Shown: positions 1 through 5,267, counted from the stretch's first letter. The stretch is DNA of 5,508 bases from Acidobacteriota bacterium (GCA_003222555.1 QHWL01000228.1:495-6002), one strand, 5' to 3'. Numbers and translations: made by a program. Notes: generated by a model not told the origin, from the sequence alone.

Positions 1-416
1 GAAAACGATCGGGTGCCCGTCGAGCCGAGCGTCAGCGGAACGGCCGAGGCGTAGTAATTGCTCCCCGGGGTGGTGCAGCCGGCCGGAGGCGCTGGCATCG
101 CCGTGTTGCCGGCGCCGGGCGCCAACGTCACCATATACCCGCTCTTGGCCACCGACGCCGCCGACGTGAGGTCGGGCGACAGGAAGTCGCCCGCGGCCTT
201 CAGCTCGGGCAGCGTCATGGCGTAGCCCTGGCACCGCTGCGAGTAGTTCACTTGAGCCGTGTTGATCGCGCGCATCGATCCGATTGCCGACGCCTCGTTT
301 CCCGACATGCGGGCTCGCAGCAGGCCCGGCACCGCGATCGCCGCGATGATCCCGATGATGGCCACGACGATGAGCAGTTCGATCAGCGTGAAACCATTGG
401 TGTTACGAATCTTCAT
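1..416 (-). CDS. Type IV pilin-like prepilin, 3' part missing
   Basis: The gene starts at ATG 416 and runs off the left edge after 138 codons. The N-terminus has a short basic leader (MKIRNTNG), then FTLIELL and an unbroken hydrophobic helix to about residue 31. This is the class III prepilin signal: a PilD-type peptidase would cut after Gly8 and methylate Phe9, and Glu13 is the conserved Glu5 of mature pilins. Residues 40-60 (GNEASAIGSMRAINTAQVNY) and the following region, with two visible cysteines, resemble pilins or pseudopilins of acidobacteria; that comparison is from memory. The product would sit in the inner membrane and assemble into a type IV pilus or a type II secretion pseudopilus; the sequence does not decide which. 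A GAGGAGA ribosome site at 423-429 fixes the start. An upstream sigma-54 promoter favours a pilA-like major pilin, since pilA is RpoN/PilR-controlled in several bacteria. The start and family are secure; the exact role is not. Confidence 0.9.
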   Translation of the reverse strand, partial: MKIRNTNGFTLIELLIVVAIIGIIAAIAVPGLLRARMSGNEASAIGSMRAINTAQVNYSQRCQGYAMTLPELKAAGDFLSPDLTSAASVAKSGYMVTLAPGAGNTAMPAPPAGCTTPGSNYYASAVPLTLGSTGTRSF

Positions 417-443
417 GGCCTATCTCCTCAAAGCTGTTCTAGT

Positions 444-472
444 GACGCAACCCGTGTCCCTCGGGTTGCGTC
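444..472 (-). promoter_or_regulatory. Perfect 11-bp hairpin at pilin mRNA 5' end
   Basis: GACGCAACCCG at 444-454 and CGGGTTGCGTC at 462-472 form a perfect 11-bp stem with a 7-nt loop. On the minus strand it lies 27 nt upstream of the pilin ATG and does not cover the ribosome site at 423-429. The sigma-54 promoter predicts transcription from about position 473, so the hairpin would begin at the first or second nucleotide of the transcript. No T-run follows, so it is not an intrinsic terminator. A 5'-terminal stem that protects an abundant pilin mRNA from decay is the simplest reading (inference). Confidence 0.65.
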
Positions 473-483
473 CCGCGCTGTTG

Positions 484-499
484 AGCAACCCGCGTGCCA
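484..499 (-). promoter_or_regulatory. Sigma-54 (RpoN) -24/-12 promoter for the pilin gene
   Basis: Read on the minus strand the sequence is TGGCACG, then CGGG, then TTGCT, which fits the sigma-54 consensus TGGCACG-N4-TTGCW at every fixed position. The GG and GC dinucleotides have the required spacing. Numbering from the last base as -11 puts the start of transcription near 473, giving a leader of about 57 nt before the pilin ATG. Sigma-54 control of major pilin genes through an NtrC-type activator (PilR) is established in Pseudomonas and others. Its use here is inferred from the motif and its position. Confidence 0.8.
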
Positions 500-574
500 G
501 ACCTCTTCCGAAACCGAGAGCGCGGCCCGCCAGTGAACCCGATAAGGTCCGCCCCTACGTCAGAGGTAGTTTCC

Positions 575-592
575 TCATCAAAATTTTGATGA
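575..592. promoter_or_regulatory. 18-bp perfect palindrome, operator or enhancer candidate
   Basis: TCATCAAAATTTTGATGA is its own reverse complement. It lies about 102-119 bp upstream of the predicted pilin start, the usual distance for an enhancer-binding protein that activates sigma-54. It also covers the predicted -35 box (586-591) of the dehydrogenase gene on the other strand. A dimeric regulator bound here could activate the pilin gene, repress the dehydrogenase gene, or do both. The symmetry is seen directly; the role is inferred. Confidence 0.5.
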
Positions 593-614
593 ATTCCTCA
601 GCGGGTGCTAGGCT
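586..614 (+). promoter_or_regulatory. Extended -10 promoter for the PQQ dehydrogenase gene
   Basis: TTGATG (586-591) is followed after 17 bp by TAGGCT (609-614), with TGC directly before the -10, as in an extended -10 promoter. The predicted start of transcription is 621-622, which is the A of the ATG at 622 or the base before it. No Shine-Dalgarno-like sequence precedes that ATG. Both facts point to a leaderless mRNA. The -10 box matches the consensus at only three of six bases, though at the important first, second and last positions. Confidence 0.5.
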
Positions 615-621
615 CGTCACC

Positions 622-2157
622 ATGCGAATTATTACGACGGTGTCGCTTGCGTCGTTGCTCGTGTTCGGCCTGCAGGAGGCCCGCGGCCAGGGAGCAGGCT
701 CGGACTGGCCGATGTATGCCGGCGACTACGCGTCGACAGGGGCGTCGCCGCTCTCGGAAATCACCCCGCGGAACGTGTCGAAGCTGAAGCAGATCTGCTC
801 TTACAAGCTGCCGGAAGTCTCGACGTTCGAAAGCAGCCTCGTCGCCTTGAACGGAATCTTGTACTTCACCACGTCCGATGACACCTACGCCGTTGATGCG
901 TCCGGCTGCACGCTCAAATGGCGGGCGCACCATCAAGCGCAAGTTCACGGCACCGTGCGCGGTGTCGCCGTTTCCGGCAACCGCGTCTTCCGCGGATTCC
1001 GGGACGGTACCATGGCCGCCTACGACATCAACACCGGCGAGGAGATTTGGACGACCCAGATCAAGGAAAGCGATGGCGGTACCGCGACGATCGCCGCTTC
1101 CCCAACGGCGTGGAATGGGATGGTCTTCATCGGTACCTCCGGCGCGGAGCGCGCCTGCGGCTGCATCGTGGCCGGTCTCGATGCGGCGAGCGGGCGGGTC
1201 GTATGGACGTTCCCGCTCGTGCCCACTGGCGACGCTCCCGGCGCCGACACGTGGCCGAAAGGCGTCCACGTCGGTGGGGGTTCGGTCTGGACGAGCCTCA
1301 CATTGGACGCTGAAGCCGGCGCCCTGTACGTGCCGGCGGGTAATCCGGGTCCGGATTTTTCGGGCGCGTACCGACCCGGCGCGAACCTGTACACCAACTC
1401 GATTGTCGTCCTGGATGCGAGGACGGGATCTCTGCGCACGTTCTATCAACTCGTCCCTCACGACGTGCACGACTGGGATCAGTCGTCCGCCCCCGCGTTC
1501 ATCACGACCAAGCAGGGCCGCAAGCGCGCCATGGCCGCCGGCAAAGCTGGATTCCTGCACGCCATCGACATCGCCAGCGGCAAGATCGCCTGGAACACGC
1601 CGGTGACCACAATCGAAAACATCGACGCGCCGCTGACTCCTCAGGGCACGTATTTCTGTCCGGGGACGGCGGGCGGCGTGCAGTGGAATGGTCCACGGTA
1701 TTGGGCGGCAACCAATCTGGTGTACGTCAACAGCGTCGACTGGTGCACCACGCTGAAGCTCGACGACAAGCTGCCCGAGTTCGAACCGGGCAAGCAATTC
1801 CTGGGTTCGGCGAACGCCTTCGGGGAAAAGGACCCGCGCAAAAGGGGCTGGGTCACCGCAGTCGATGCGGATACGGGCACCGTTCGCTGGCGGTACCAAT
1901 CACCCGCGCCGCTCGTGGCCGGCGCAACCATCACTGCCAGCGGGCTCGTGGTGACTGGCGATCTTTTGGGAAATATTCTGGCGTTTGACGCCGCGACCGG
2001 GAAGGTGTTGCGCCGGATCGCAACCGGGCAGCCGGTCGGCGGCGGCGTCATCACGTACCAGGCTGGCGGCAAGCAGCGGATTGCGGTGGCGGCGGGTCTT
2101 TTGAATAACATCCTCCAGACCAAGGGCGAGCCGGTCGTGTTTGTGTACGGGCTCTGA
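622..2157 (+). CDS. Exported PQQ-dependent dehydrogenase, propeller only
   Basis: This 511-residue protein starts at ATG 622. The frame is open further upstream, but that part overlaps the pilin gene and its promoter. Residues 1 to about 22 are a signal peptide (cut near ARG|QG). Propeller tryptophan-docking repeats follow: AVDASGCTLKW (90-100), AYDINTGEEIW (133-143), GLDAASGRVVW (185-195), VLDARTG (263-269), AIDIASGKIAW (314-324), AVDADTGTVRW (413-423) and AFDAATGK (454-461). Residues that fit the PQQ/metal site are Glu176 (GAE), Asn241 (GNP) and Asp284 in HDVHDWD (280-286), with a further Asp286 two residues on. The expected reaction is periplasmic oxidation of an alcohol, sugar or aldehyde with bound PQQ and Ca2+ or a lanthanide. 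There is no CxxCH, so electrons must leave to a separate carrier. The vicinal Cys pair of classical alcohol dehydrogenases is not seen; Cys179-Gly-Cys181 lies next to Glu176. The substrate is unknown. A non-catalytic propeller is possible but less likely given these residues. Confidence 0.88.
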   Translation: MRIITTVSLASLLVFGLQEARGQGAGSDWPMYAGDYASTGASPLSEITPRNVSKLKQICSYKLPEVSTFESSLVALNGILYFTTSDDTYAVDASGCTLKWRAHHQAQVHGTVRGVAVSGNRVFRGFRDGTMAAYDINTGEEIWTTQIKESDGGTATIAASPTAWNGMVFIGTSGAERACGCIVAGLDAASGRVVWTFPLVPTGDAPGADTWPKGVHVGGGSVWTSLTLDAEAGALYVPAGNPGPDFSGAYRPGANLYTNSIVVLDARTGSLRTFYQLVPHDVHDWDQSSAPAFITTKQGRKRAMAAGKAGFLHAIDIASGKIAWNTPVTTIENIDAPLTPQGTYFCPGTAGGVQWNGPRYWAATNLVYVNSVDWCTTLKLDDKLPEFEPGKQFLGSANAFGEKDPRKRGWVTAVDADTGTVRWRYQSPAPLVAGATITASGLVVTGDLLGNILAFDAATGKVLRRIATGQPVGGGVITYQAGGKQRIAVAAGLLNNILQTKGEPVVFVYGL

Positions 2158-2199
2158 AGAAAACTGCAGATCGCGAGCGCCCATCAGGGATCCAGAAAG

Positions 2200-2414
2200 G
2201 CTCTACCACGGAGAACACAGAAAACAAACGGAGCACACGGTTGGCAAATCATGGTTTTCCGTGATCTCCGCCGACCACGTACAAATTCATGAGATTTCAG
2301 ATTGAAGATTGCAAATTGAAGATTTCGATTGCAGATTCAACTCGCCGCCCAATCTTCAATCTCCAATTTGCAATCTTCAATTTCATGTCTGGTCCGCGGC
2401 CTCCGTGGTAGCGC
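2200..2414. repeat. Outer inverted repeat, CTACCACGGAG family
   Basis: The gap between the convergent genes holds no gene. GCTCTACCACGGAG at 2200-2213 and its reverse complement at 2401-2414 match at 13 of 14 bases. Inside the left part, 2209-2224 pairs with 2255-2270 at 14 of 16 bases (CGGAG..CAC.GAAAA). Sequences of the CCACGGAGAACACAGA type recur as non-coding repeats in several unrelated soil bacteria, by my recollection. The inner repeat at 2301-2381 is nested within this one. Confidence 0.6.
2301..2381. repeat. ATTGAAGATTGCAAATTG inverted repeat
   Basis: ATTGAAGATTGCAAATTG at 2301-2318 is perfectly repeated in inverse orientation at 2364-2381. The stem can continue inward, with gaps, to GATTG (2327-2331) against CAATC (2350-2354), leaving CTCGCCGCC near the tip. 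The AT-rich arms stand out in a GC-rich window. Lying between two convergent genes, the structure may end transcription from both sides, but no T-run makes it a classical intrinsic terminator. Confidence 0.7.
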
Positions 2415-2438
2415 TTTTGTTCCGATCGCGTGAACACC

Positions 2439-3347
2439 TCATTCGTAATAGGCGGGAGATTTCTTGAGCTTGGCGTTGGCGGCGAAGTCGTGTTCAATCC
2501 ACAACTTCGTTTTTGTCTTCTGAAGGTACTCCTCGATCATCGCGCGCGAGGCTGCCGACTGCCGGACGTCGGCCTCGTTGTCGGGCGGCGCCCGATGCAA
2601 CGTGCGCTCCTGCGGGTAATGATACAGATCGCCACTGAGCATCACCCGTCCCGTGGCGGCCAGGTTCACGACCAGCGCCTGGTGCCCAGGCGTGTGGCCG
2701 GGCGCGGACTTGATGACGACCCGACCGTCGCCGAAGACGTCATACTCGTCTTTGTCGATGGTCACGACCGATTTACTGTTTTTCAGCCCGGTGTAGAAGG
2801 AAGGGTTGACGCGCGTATTGTTGTCGGCCCACATGAAGGCGCGCTCGGCCGGCCTGGCGAGCCACGTCGAGGCCGCAAACTCGTTGGCGTTCGCGCTGTG
2901 GTCGATATGCGCATGTGAGAATGCGAAATAGGTAATGTCGGCGGGACGATAGCCAATCTGCGCCAGTTGACTTCTGAGCGTTCGGGTCACGACGGCATCG
3001 ATTGCGGCATTGAGGCTCGCCCGGGCGCCTTGCGGTTGGGCGTCCACGTCGCGATCCGGGATGACGCCGAGGTCCCACATCAGCGTCCCTCTTGGATGCG
3101 CGACCAGAAAGCACGGCACCGACATGCGGGGCTCGCCCACCTCCGCCGAGGTCAGGTGATATCGCTGCACGCCCTCGGTCGTGACGTTGAGCAGGCCGCA
3201 ATCGAAGACGTACAACCGCACGGTCTTGGAGGCGGGCGCCTTGGCCGCGGTGGCAGGCTGAGCGGCGCGAGCGCCGCCGCTCAATCCGACGAGCAGCGCT
3301 AGGAGTGCCGTTGTTAGTCGTCGTACAGCATGCAATCGATCCGGCAC
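2439..3347 (-). CDS. Exported N-acyl-homoserine-lactonase-like MBL hydrolase
   Basis: The gene encodes 302 residues from a GTG start at 3347, chosen for its strong ribosome site. Residues 1 to about 28 are a signal peptide (RRLTTALLALLVGL, cut near ARA|AQ). The MBL zinc ligands are complete: HAHIDH at His145, His147, Asp149 and His150, His218 in APGHTPGH, Asp240 in SGDLYH, and His286 in IEHD. The early VYDCG-like segment (RLYVFDCGLL) and the overall order resemble the AiiA-type lactonase family, which opens the lactone ring of acyl-homoserine lactone quorum signals. AiiA itself is cytoplasmic and about 250 residues long; this one is longer because of its leader and would act in the periplasm or outside. 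It is the last gene of the probable three-gene operon, 32 nt after the preceding stop. Other lactones or esters are possible substrates, so the family call is firmer than the substrate. Confidence 0.85.
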   Translation of the reverse strand: MPDRLHAVRRLTTALLALLVGLSGGARAAQPATAAKAPASKTVRLYVFDCGLLNVTTEGVQRYHLTSAEVGEPRMSVPCFLVAHPRGTLMWDLGVIPDRDVDAQPQGARASLNAAIDAVVTRTLRSQLAQIGYRPADITYFAFSHAHIDHSANANEFAASTWLARPAERAFMWADNNTRVNPSFYTGLKNSKSVVTIDKDEYDVFGDGRVVIKSAPGHTPGHQALVVNLAATGRVMLSGDLYHYPQERTLHRAPPDNEADVRQSAASRAMIEEYLQKTKTKLWIEHDFAANAKLKKSPAYYE

Positions 3348-3351
3348 GGTT

Positions 3352-3359
3352 TCACCTCC
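3352..3359 (-). promoter_or_regulatory. Ribosome binding site fixing the GTG start
   Basis: GGAGGTGA on the minus strand lies 7 nt (from the GGAGG core) before GTG 3347. The alternative in-frame TTG at 3365 sits upstream of this site and would translate through it. GTG is therefore preferred, and the signal peptide is intact from there. Confidence 0.75.
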
Positions 3360-3379
3360 CGCCAATCACCGGGGGACGA

Positions 3380-3859
3380 CTACTGCTTGGCCCAGACCGT
3401 CACGTTTTCGATCTTCTGGCCTTGAGGATTGGTTCCGATCGTGGTTTCTGTTCGCGACTTACCATCGTGGGCGTACACGGCTGGAATGGTGCTCAGCACT
3501 TTGCCGGCCTTCTTGTTGGTGATTTCAAGCGTGTAGTCGTCAATCTTCCTTACCGAGACCGCGTCCCGGCCTGGATCGCCTTTCACTGGATAGTCCTTGC
3601 CGTCAAACTTCGCGGTCCATTCAAAGTGCGTCGGTTTTCCATCGGACTCGATCCGATCCGCAACCACTTTCATACCGCCGTCGGCAGCCTCGAGCTTGGC
3701 CGTCTGGCCCTTCAGCGCGGGCCCCGGACTGAACTTGGATTTCGCCGGATCCAGCTTCCACGTTCCAAGCATTGGATTCCCAGGGGGCGGTCCTTGCGCG
3801 AACTGAACGACCGAGGCAAGCACGAACAACACCCCGAACGCCATCAATGCCCGTCTCAT
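3380..3859 (-). CDS. Small secreted protein, GTWKLDPAKSKF type, unknown function
   Basis: The gene encodes 159 residues from ATG 3859, preceded by AAGGAGA at 3866-3872. Residues 1 to about 21 form a signal peptide (MRRALMAFGVLFVLASVVQ, cut near QFA|QG). The mature part opens with GNPMLGTWKLDPAKSKFSPG (27-46), then alternating polar and hydrophobic stretches that suggest a small beta-barrel or sandwich such as a lipocalin-like fold. Secreted proteins opening with GTWKLN-AKSKF are, by recollection, common in acidobacteria, often in several copies, and mostly without known function. No cysteine or catalytic motif is visible in the mature part. It lies between two MBL genes on the same strand, 112 nt after the first and 32 nt before the second, so co-expression is likely. 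A role in binding a small molecule handled by the hydrolases is only a guess. Confidence 0.8.
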   Translation of the reverse strand: MRRALMAFGVLFVLASVVQFAQGPPPGNPMLGTWKLDPAKSKFSPGPALKGQTAKLEAADGGMKVVADRIESDGKPTHFEWTAKFDGKDYPVKGDPGRDAVSVRKIDDYTLEITNKKAGKVLSTIPAVYAHDGKSRTETTIGTNPQGQKIENVTVWAKQ

Positions 3860-3877
3860 TAGTGATCTCCTTCCCTC

Positions 3878-3908
3878 AAACCGCCACGCCTCTAAAGACG
3901 GCGGCTTT
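3878..3908 (-). promoter_or_regulatory. Stem-loop in the operon gap
   Basis: On the minus strand AAGCCGCC pairs with GGCGGTTT across a 14-nt loop, an 8-bp stem including one G-U pair. It ends just upstream of the ribosome site (3866-3872) of the small secreted protein gene. The pairing is better on the minus-strand RNA than on the plus strand, where one position mismatches. No T-run follows. It may mark an RNA processing or stability point that sets different expression of the genes on either side. Confidence 0.3.
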
Positions 3909-3971
3909 GTGCTCGACCCAGCGAGAGCCGTGTCCATAGGACCCGGCCTACTTCATCCGATCCGCTCGTCG

Positions 3972-4865
3972 TTATTTCTTCAATTCGGCATACACCGCGG
4001 GGATGGCCGCCTTGTACCTCTCGCTCTTGTAGCCTGGATACTTGCTCGTCAAATCGATCGCCGCCGCCGCCTCGTCGACGGTCTTCCCCGCCGCCGCGGC
4101 CGACTGCACCGCCGCGACCCAATCGGTGACGAACCGCTGATACTCCTGGAGATCCTTGGGTGTCGTCACCGGACTGTGACCAGGAATGACCGTGTCGATG
4201 TCCTTGAGGCCGGCAACGGCCTTCGACAGCGTCTTCGGATATTCGACGGCACTGCCGCCGTTGTTGCGATCGATGGTTGGCGCGTCGCGCCACGCGAACA
4301 TGTCGCCAGTCTGCAGCACGCGCAGCGATGGGTACACCACCCACGCATCGCCGTTGGTATGCCCGGCGCCGAAGTAATACAAGTCGACGCGGTTCTTCCC
4401 GCTGCCGACCGACATCTTGTCCTTGTACGTGCGCTTCGGCAGGAACTGCGCCTTGTCGCCCTTGAACGCGTCCATCTTCGCCATGTTCGCTTTCGTGTTC
4501 TCGTGGGCGACGATGTCGACGGTCGCGGGGAACGCTTCGTTGCTGCCCGTGTGATCGCCATGCGTGTGGGTGTTGATGATCATCGTCACCGGCTTGTCGG
4601 TGACCTTCTTGATCCTCTCGAGGATCGTCGGTCCGTAGCCCGACAGCTTGGTGTCGACGACGATGACGCCCGACTCGGTGACGAATACGCCTGTGTTGCC
4701 GCCGGTGAACTCAGGACCCAGCGCCGACGAGGCGATCACGTACAGGTTGTCCTTGACCTTCGTCAGGTCGGGTAGCGGCGGCCGCGGCGGCTGCTGCTGC
4801 GCCACAATCGCTGCCGACAAGCCGCCGATAACAAGGAGTGCGCCCAGTACGGTGATTCGTTTCAT
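3972..4865 (-). CDS. Exported MBL-fold metallo-hydrolase
   Basis: The gene encodes 297 residues from ATG 4865. Residues 1 to about 22 are a signal peptide (ITVLGALLVIGGLSAAIVA|Q), followed by a proline-rich linker (PPRPPLP, 26-32). The MBL domain starts near DNLYVI (39-44), and GVFVTESGVIVVDT is the usual strand pair. Zinc ligands are complete: His100, His102, Asp104 and His105 in THTHGDH, His169 in GAGHTNGD, Asp188 in TGDMFAW, and His230 in PGHSP. An Asp at 188 rather than Cys argues against a true class B1 beta-lactamase. This group includes hydrolases of unknown substrate and the quinoprotein relay metallohydrolases found near PQQ dehydrogenases; membership in the latter is not shown. It is the first gene of the probable operon, behind a TATAAT box. 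A helical C-terminus (about 250-297) is rich in Ala and Lys. The fold is secure and the substrate unknown. Confidence 0.88.
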   Translation of the reverse strand: MKRITVLGALLVIGGLSAAIVAQQQPPRPPLPDLTKVKDNLYVIASSALGPEFTGGNTGVFVTESGVIVVDTKLSGYGPTILERIKKVTDKPVTMIINTHTHGDHTGSNEAFPATVDIVAHENTKANMAKMDAFKGDKAQFLPKRTYKDKMSVGSGKNRVDLYYFGAGHTNGDAWVVYPSLRVLQTGDMFAWRDAPTIDRNNGGSAVEYPKTLSKAVAGLKDIDTVIPGHSPVTTPKDLQEYQRFVTDWVAAVQSAAAAGKTVDEAAAAIDLTSKYPGYKSERYKAAIPAVYAELKK

Positions 4866-4870
4866 ACCTG

Positions 4871-4877
4871 CCTCCTT
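4871..4877 (-). promoter_or_regulatory. Ribosome binding site fixing ATG 4865
   Basis: AAGGAGG on the minus strand lies 5 nt before ATG 4865. An in-frame TTG at 4880 lies upstream of the site and would add five residues encoded by the site itself, so it is rejected as the start. Confidence 0.8.
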
Positions 4878-4889
4878 CAAGTTCCGCGG

Positions 4890-4895
4890 ATTATA
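4890..4895 (-). promoter_or_regulatory. TATAAT -10 box of the three-gene operon
   Basis: A perfect TATAAT on the minus strand predicts transcription from about 4883, leaving a leader of roughly 18 nt that holds the ribosome site. No good -35 box is seen at 16-18 bp (the region reads CCCCGG), so an activator or a different sigma factor preference is possible. Confidence 0.55.
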
Positions 4896-4932
4896 GACTT
4901 CTTTGGGGCAAACCGGGGCAGCCGTACGTTAG

Positions 4933-5076
4933 GGTCCGCCTCAGAGCCTGTGAAAAAATACGACGTTTGAACGCAGAGCTCGCAGAGCACGCGGAGAAAT
5001 CCCTAAGCATTTCTTCTCTGCGGCCTCGGCGGCCTCTGCGTTGAACGTGATTGTTCACAGACTCTTCAGGCGGACC
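4933..5076. repeat. 144-bp MITE-like inverted-repeat element
   Basis: The ends are GGTCCGCC at 4933-4940 and GGCGGACC at 5069-5076. The inverted similarity continues inward for about 45 bp per arm through GAG.CTGTGAA and ACGTT..AACGCAGAG, with small gaps, and then through CGCAGAG and GGAGAAAT to a tip near 5001-5008. No protein is encoded and no clear target duplication is seen at the ends. AACGCAGAG-type palindromes recur in intergenic regions of many soil bacteria, by recollection. It is probably a non-autonomous or REP-like dispersed element. Confidence 0.65.
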
Positions 5077-5161
5077 TTGCCGGTCCGGCTGACCGCCTTC
5101 GCCGAGGCTACGGCAGGCCACCCCAACGCGGCTGCCGCGTTGGGGACCCCGGCGGTCCGCC
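5069..5161. repeat. GC-rich repeat sharing an end with the MITE-like element
   Basis: GGCGGACC at 5069-5076 also pairs with GGTCCGCC at 5154-5161, so one 8-bp end sequence serves two adjacent inverted repeats. Inside lie a small hairpin (CGGACC 5071-5076 with GGTCCG 5082-5087) and CCTTCGCCGAGGCTACGGC at 5096-5114, which resembles repeats I associate with acidobacterial intergenic regions. A perfect hairpin at 5121-5145 forms the core. No gene is seen in the whole 4866-5267 stretch. Confidence 0.5.
5121..5145. repeat. Perfect 11-bp stem, 3-nt loop hairpin
   Basis: CCCCAACGCGG (5121-5131) and CCGCGTTGGGG (5135-5145) are perfect inverse copies around CTG. The stem is very stable but lacks a following T-run on either strand, so it is not an intrinsic terminator. 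It is likely the core of the surrounding repeat. Confidence 0.7.
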
Positions 5162-5185
5162 GAAACTTTACGCGGAGGCGGAAGC

Positions 5186-5216
5186 CGGACACTACGTACG
5201 TGTGCAGTTGTATTAT
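5186..5216 (+). promoter_or_regulatory. Possible sigma-70 promoter of the third MBL gene
   Basis: TATTAT at 5211-5216 matches five of six -10 bases. CGGACA at 5186-5191 matches four of six -35 bases with a long 19-bp spacer. Transcription would start near 5223, giving a leader of about 45 nt. A palindrome ACGTACGT at 5194-5201 lies in the spacer and could be an operator. Confidence 0.35.
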
Positions 5217-5267
5217 GCGGGCCGAGTTGGGCGTCGGACTGGGAAATTCCGCTCAACTGGGGGAACC

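Noticed and set aside
462..492. Alternative 8-bp hairpin (462-469 with 485-492) making a switch with the 444-472 stem
   Set aside because: The 485-492 copy lies inside the sigma-54 promoter and upstream of the predicted start, so it would not be in the pilin mRNA.
417..560. Cyclic-di-GMP (GEMM) riboswitch upstream of the pilin gene
   Set aside because: Such riboswitches occur before pilin genes, but the leader is only about 57 nt from the predicted start and lacks the two-stem GEMM core.
259..621. N-terminal extension of the PQQ dehydrogenase frame
   Set aside because: It overlaps the pilin gene, the sigma-54 promoter and the palindrome; the signal peptide begins at ATG 622.
598..1899. Long open frame on the minus strand, 433 codons
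   Set aside because: It lies antisense to the PQQ dehydrogenase, is rich in Arg with no recognisable domain, and is explained by codon bias of the GC-rich real gene.
2301..2381. CRISPR array
   Set aside because: The repeated units are inverse, unevenly spaced and too few, with no spacer pattern.
3909..4775. Plus-strand open frame of 288 codons
   Set aside because: It is antisense to the MBL gene that has full zinc ligands, signal peptide and ribosome site, and its own product shows no domain.
3972..4865. PqqB or a true metallo-beta-lactamase
   Set aside because: PqqB is cytoplasmic and has a different ligand pattern; class B1 lactamases have Cys where this protein has Asp188. Only the fold can be called.
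4925..5085. Target-site duplication flanking the 144-bp element
   Set aside because: The bases just outside the ends (ttag and ttgc) do not match well enough to claim a duplication.
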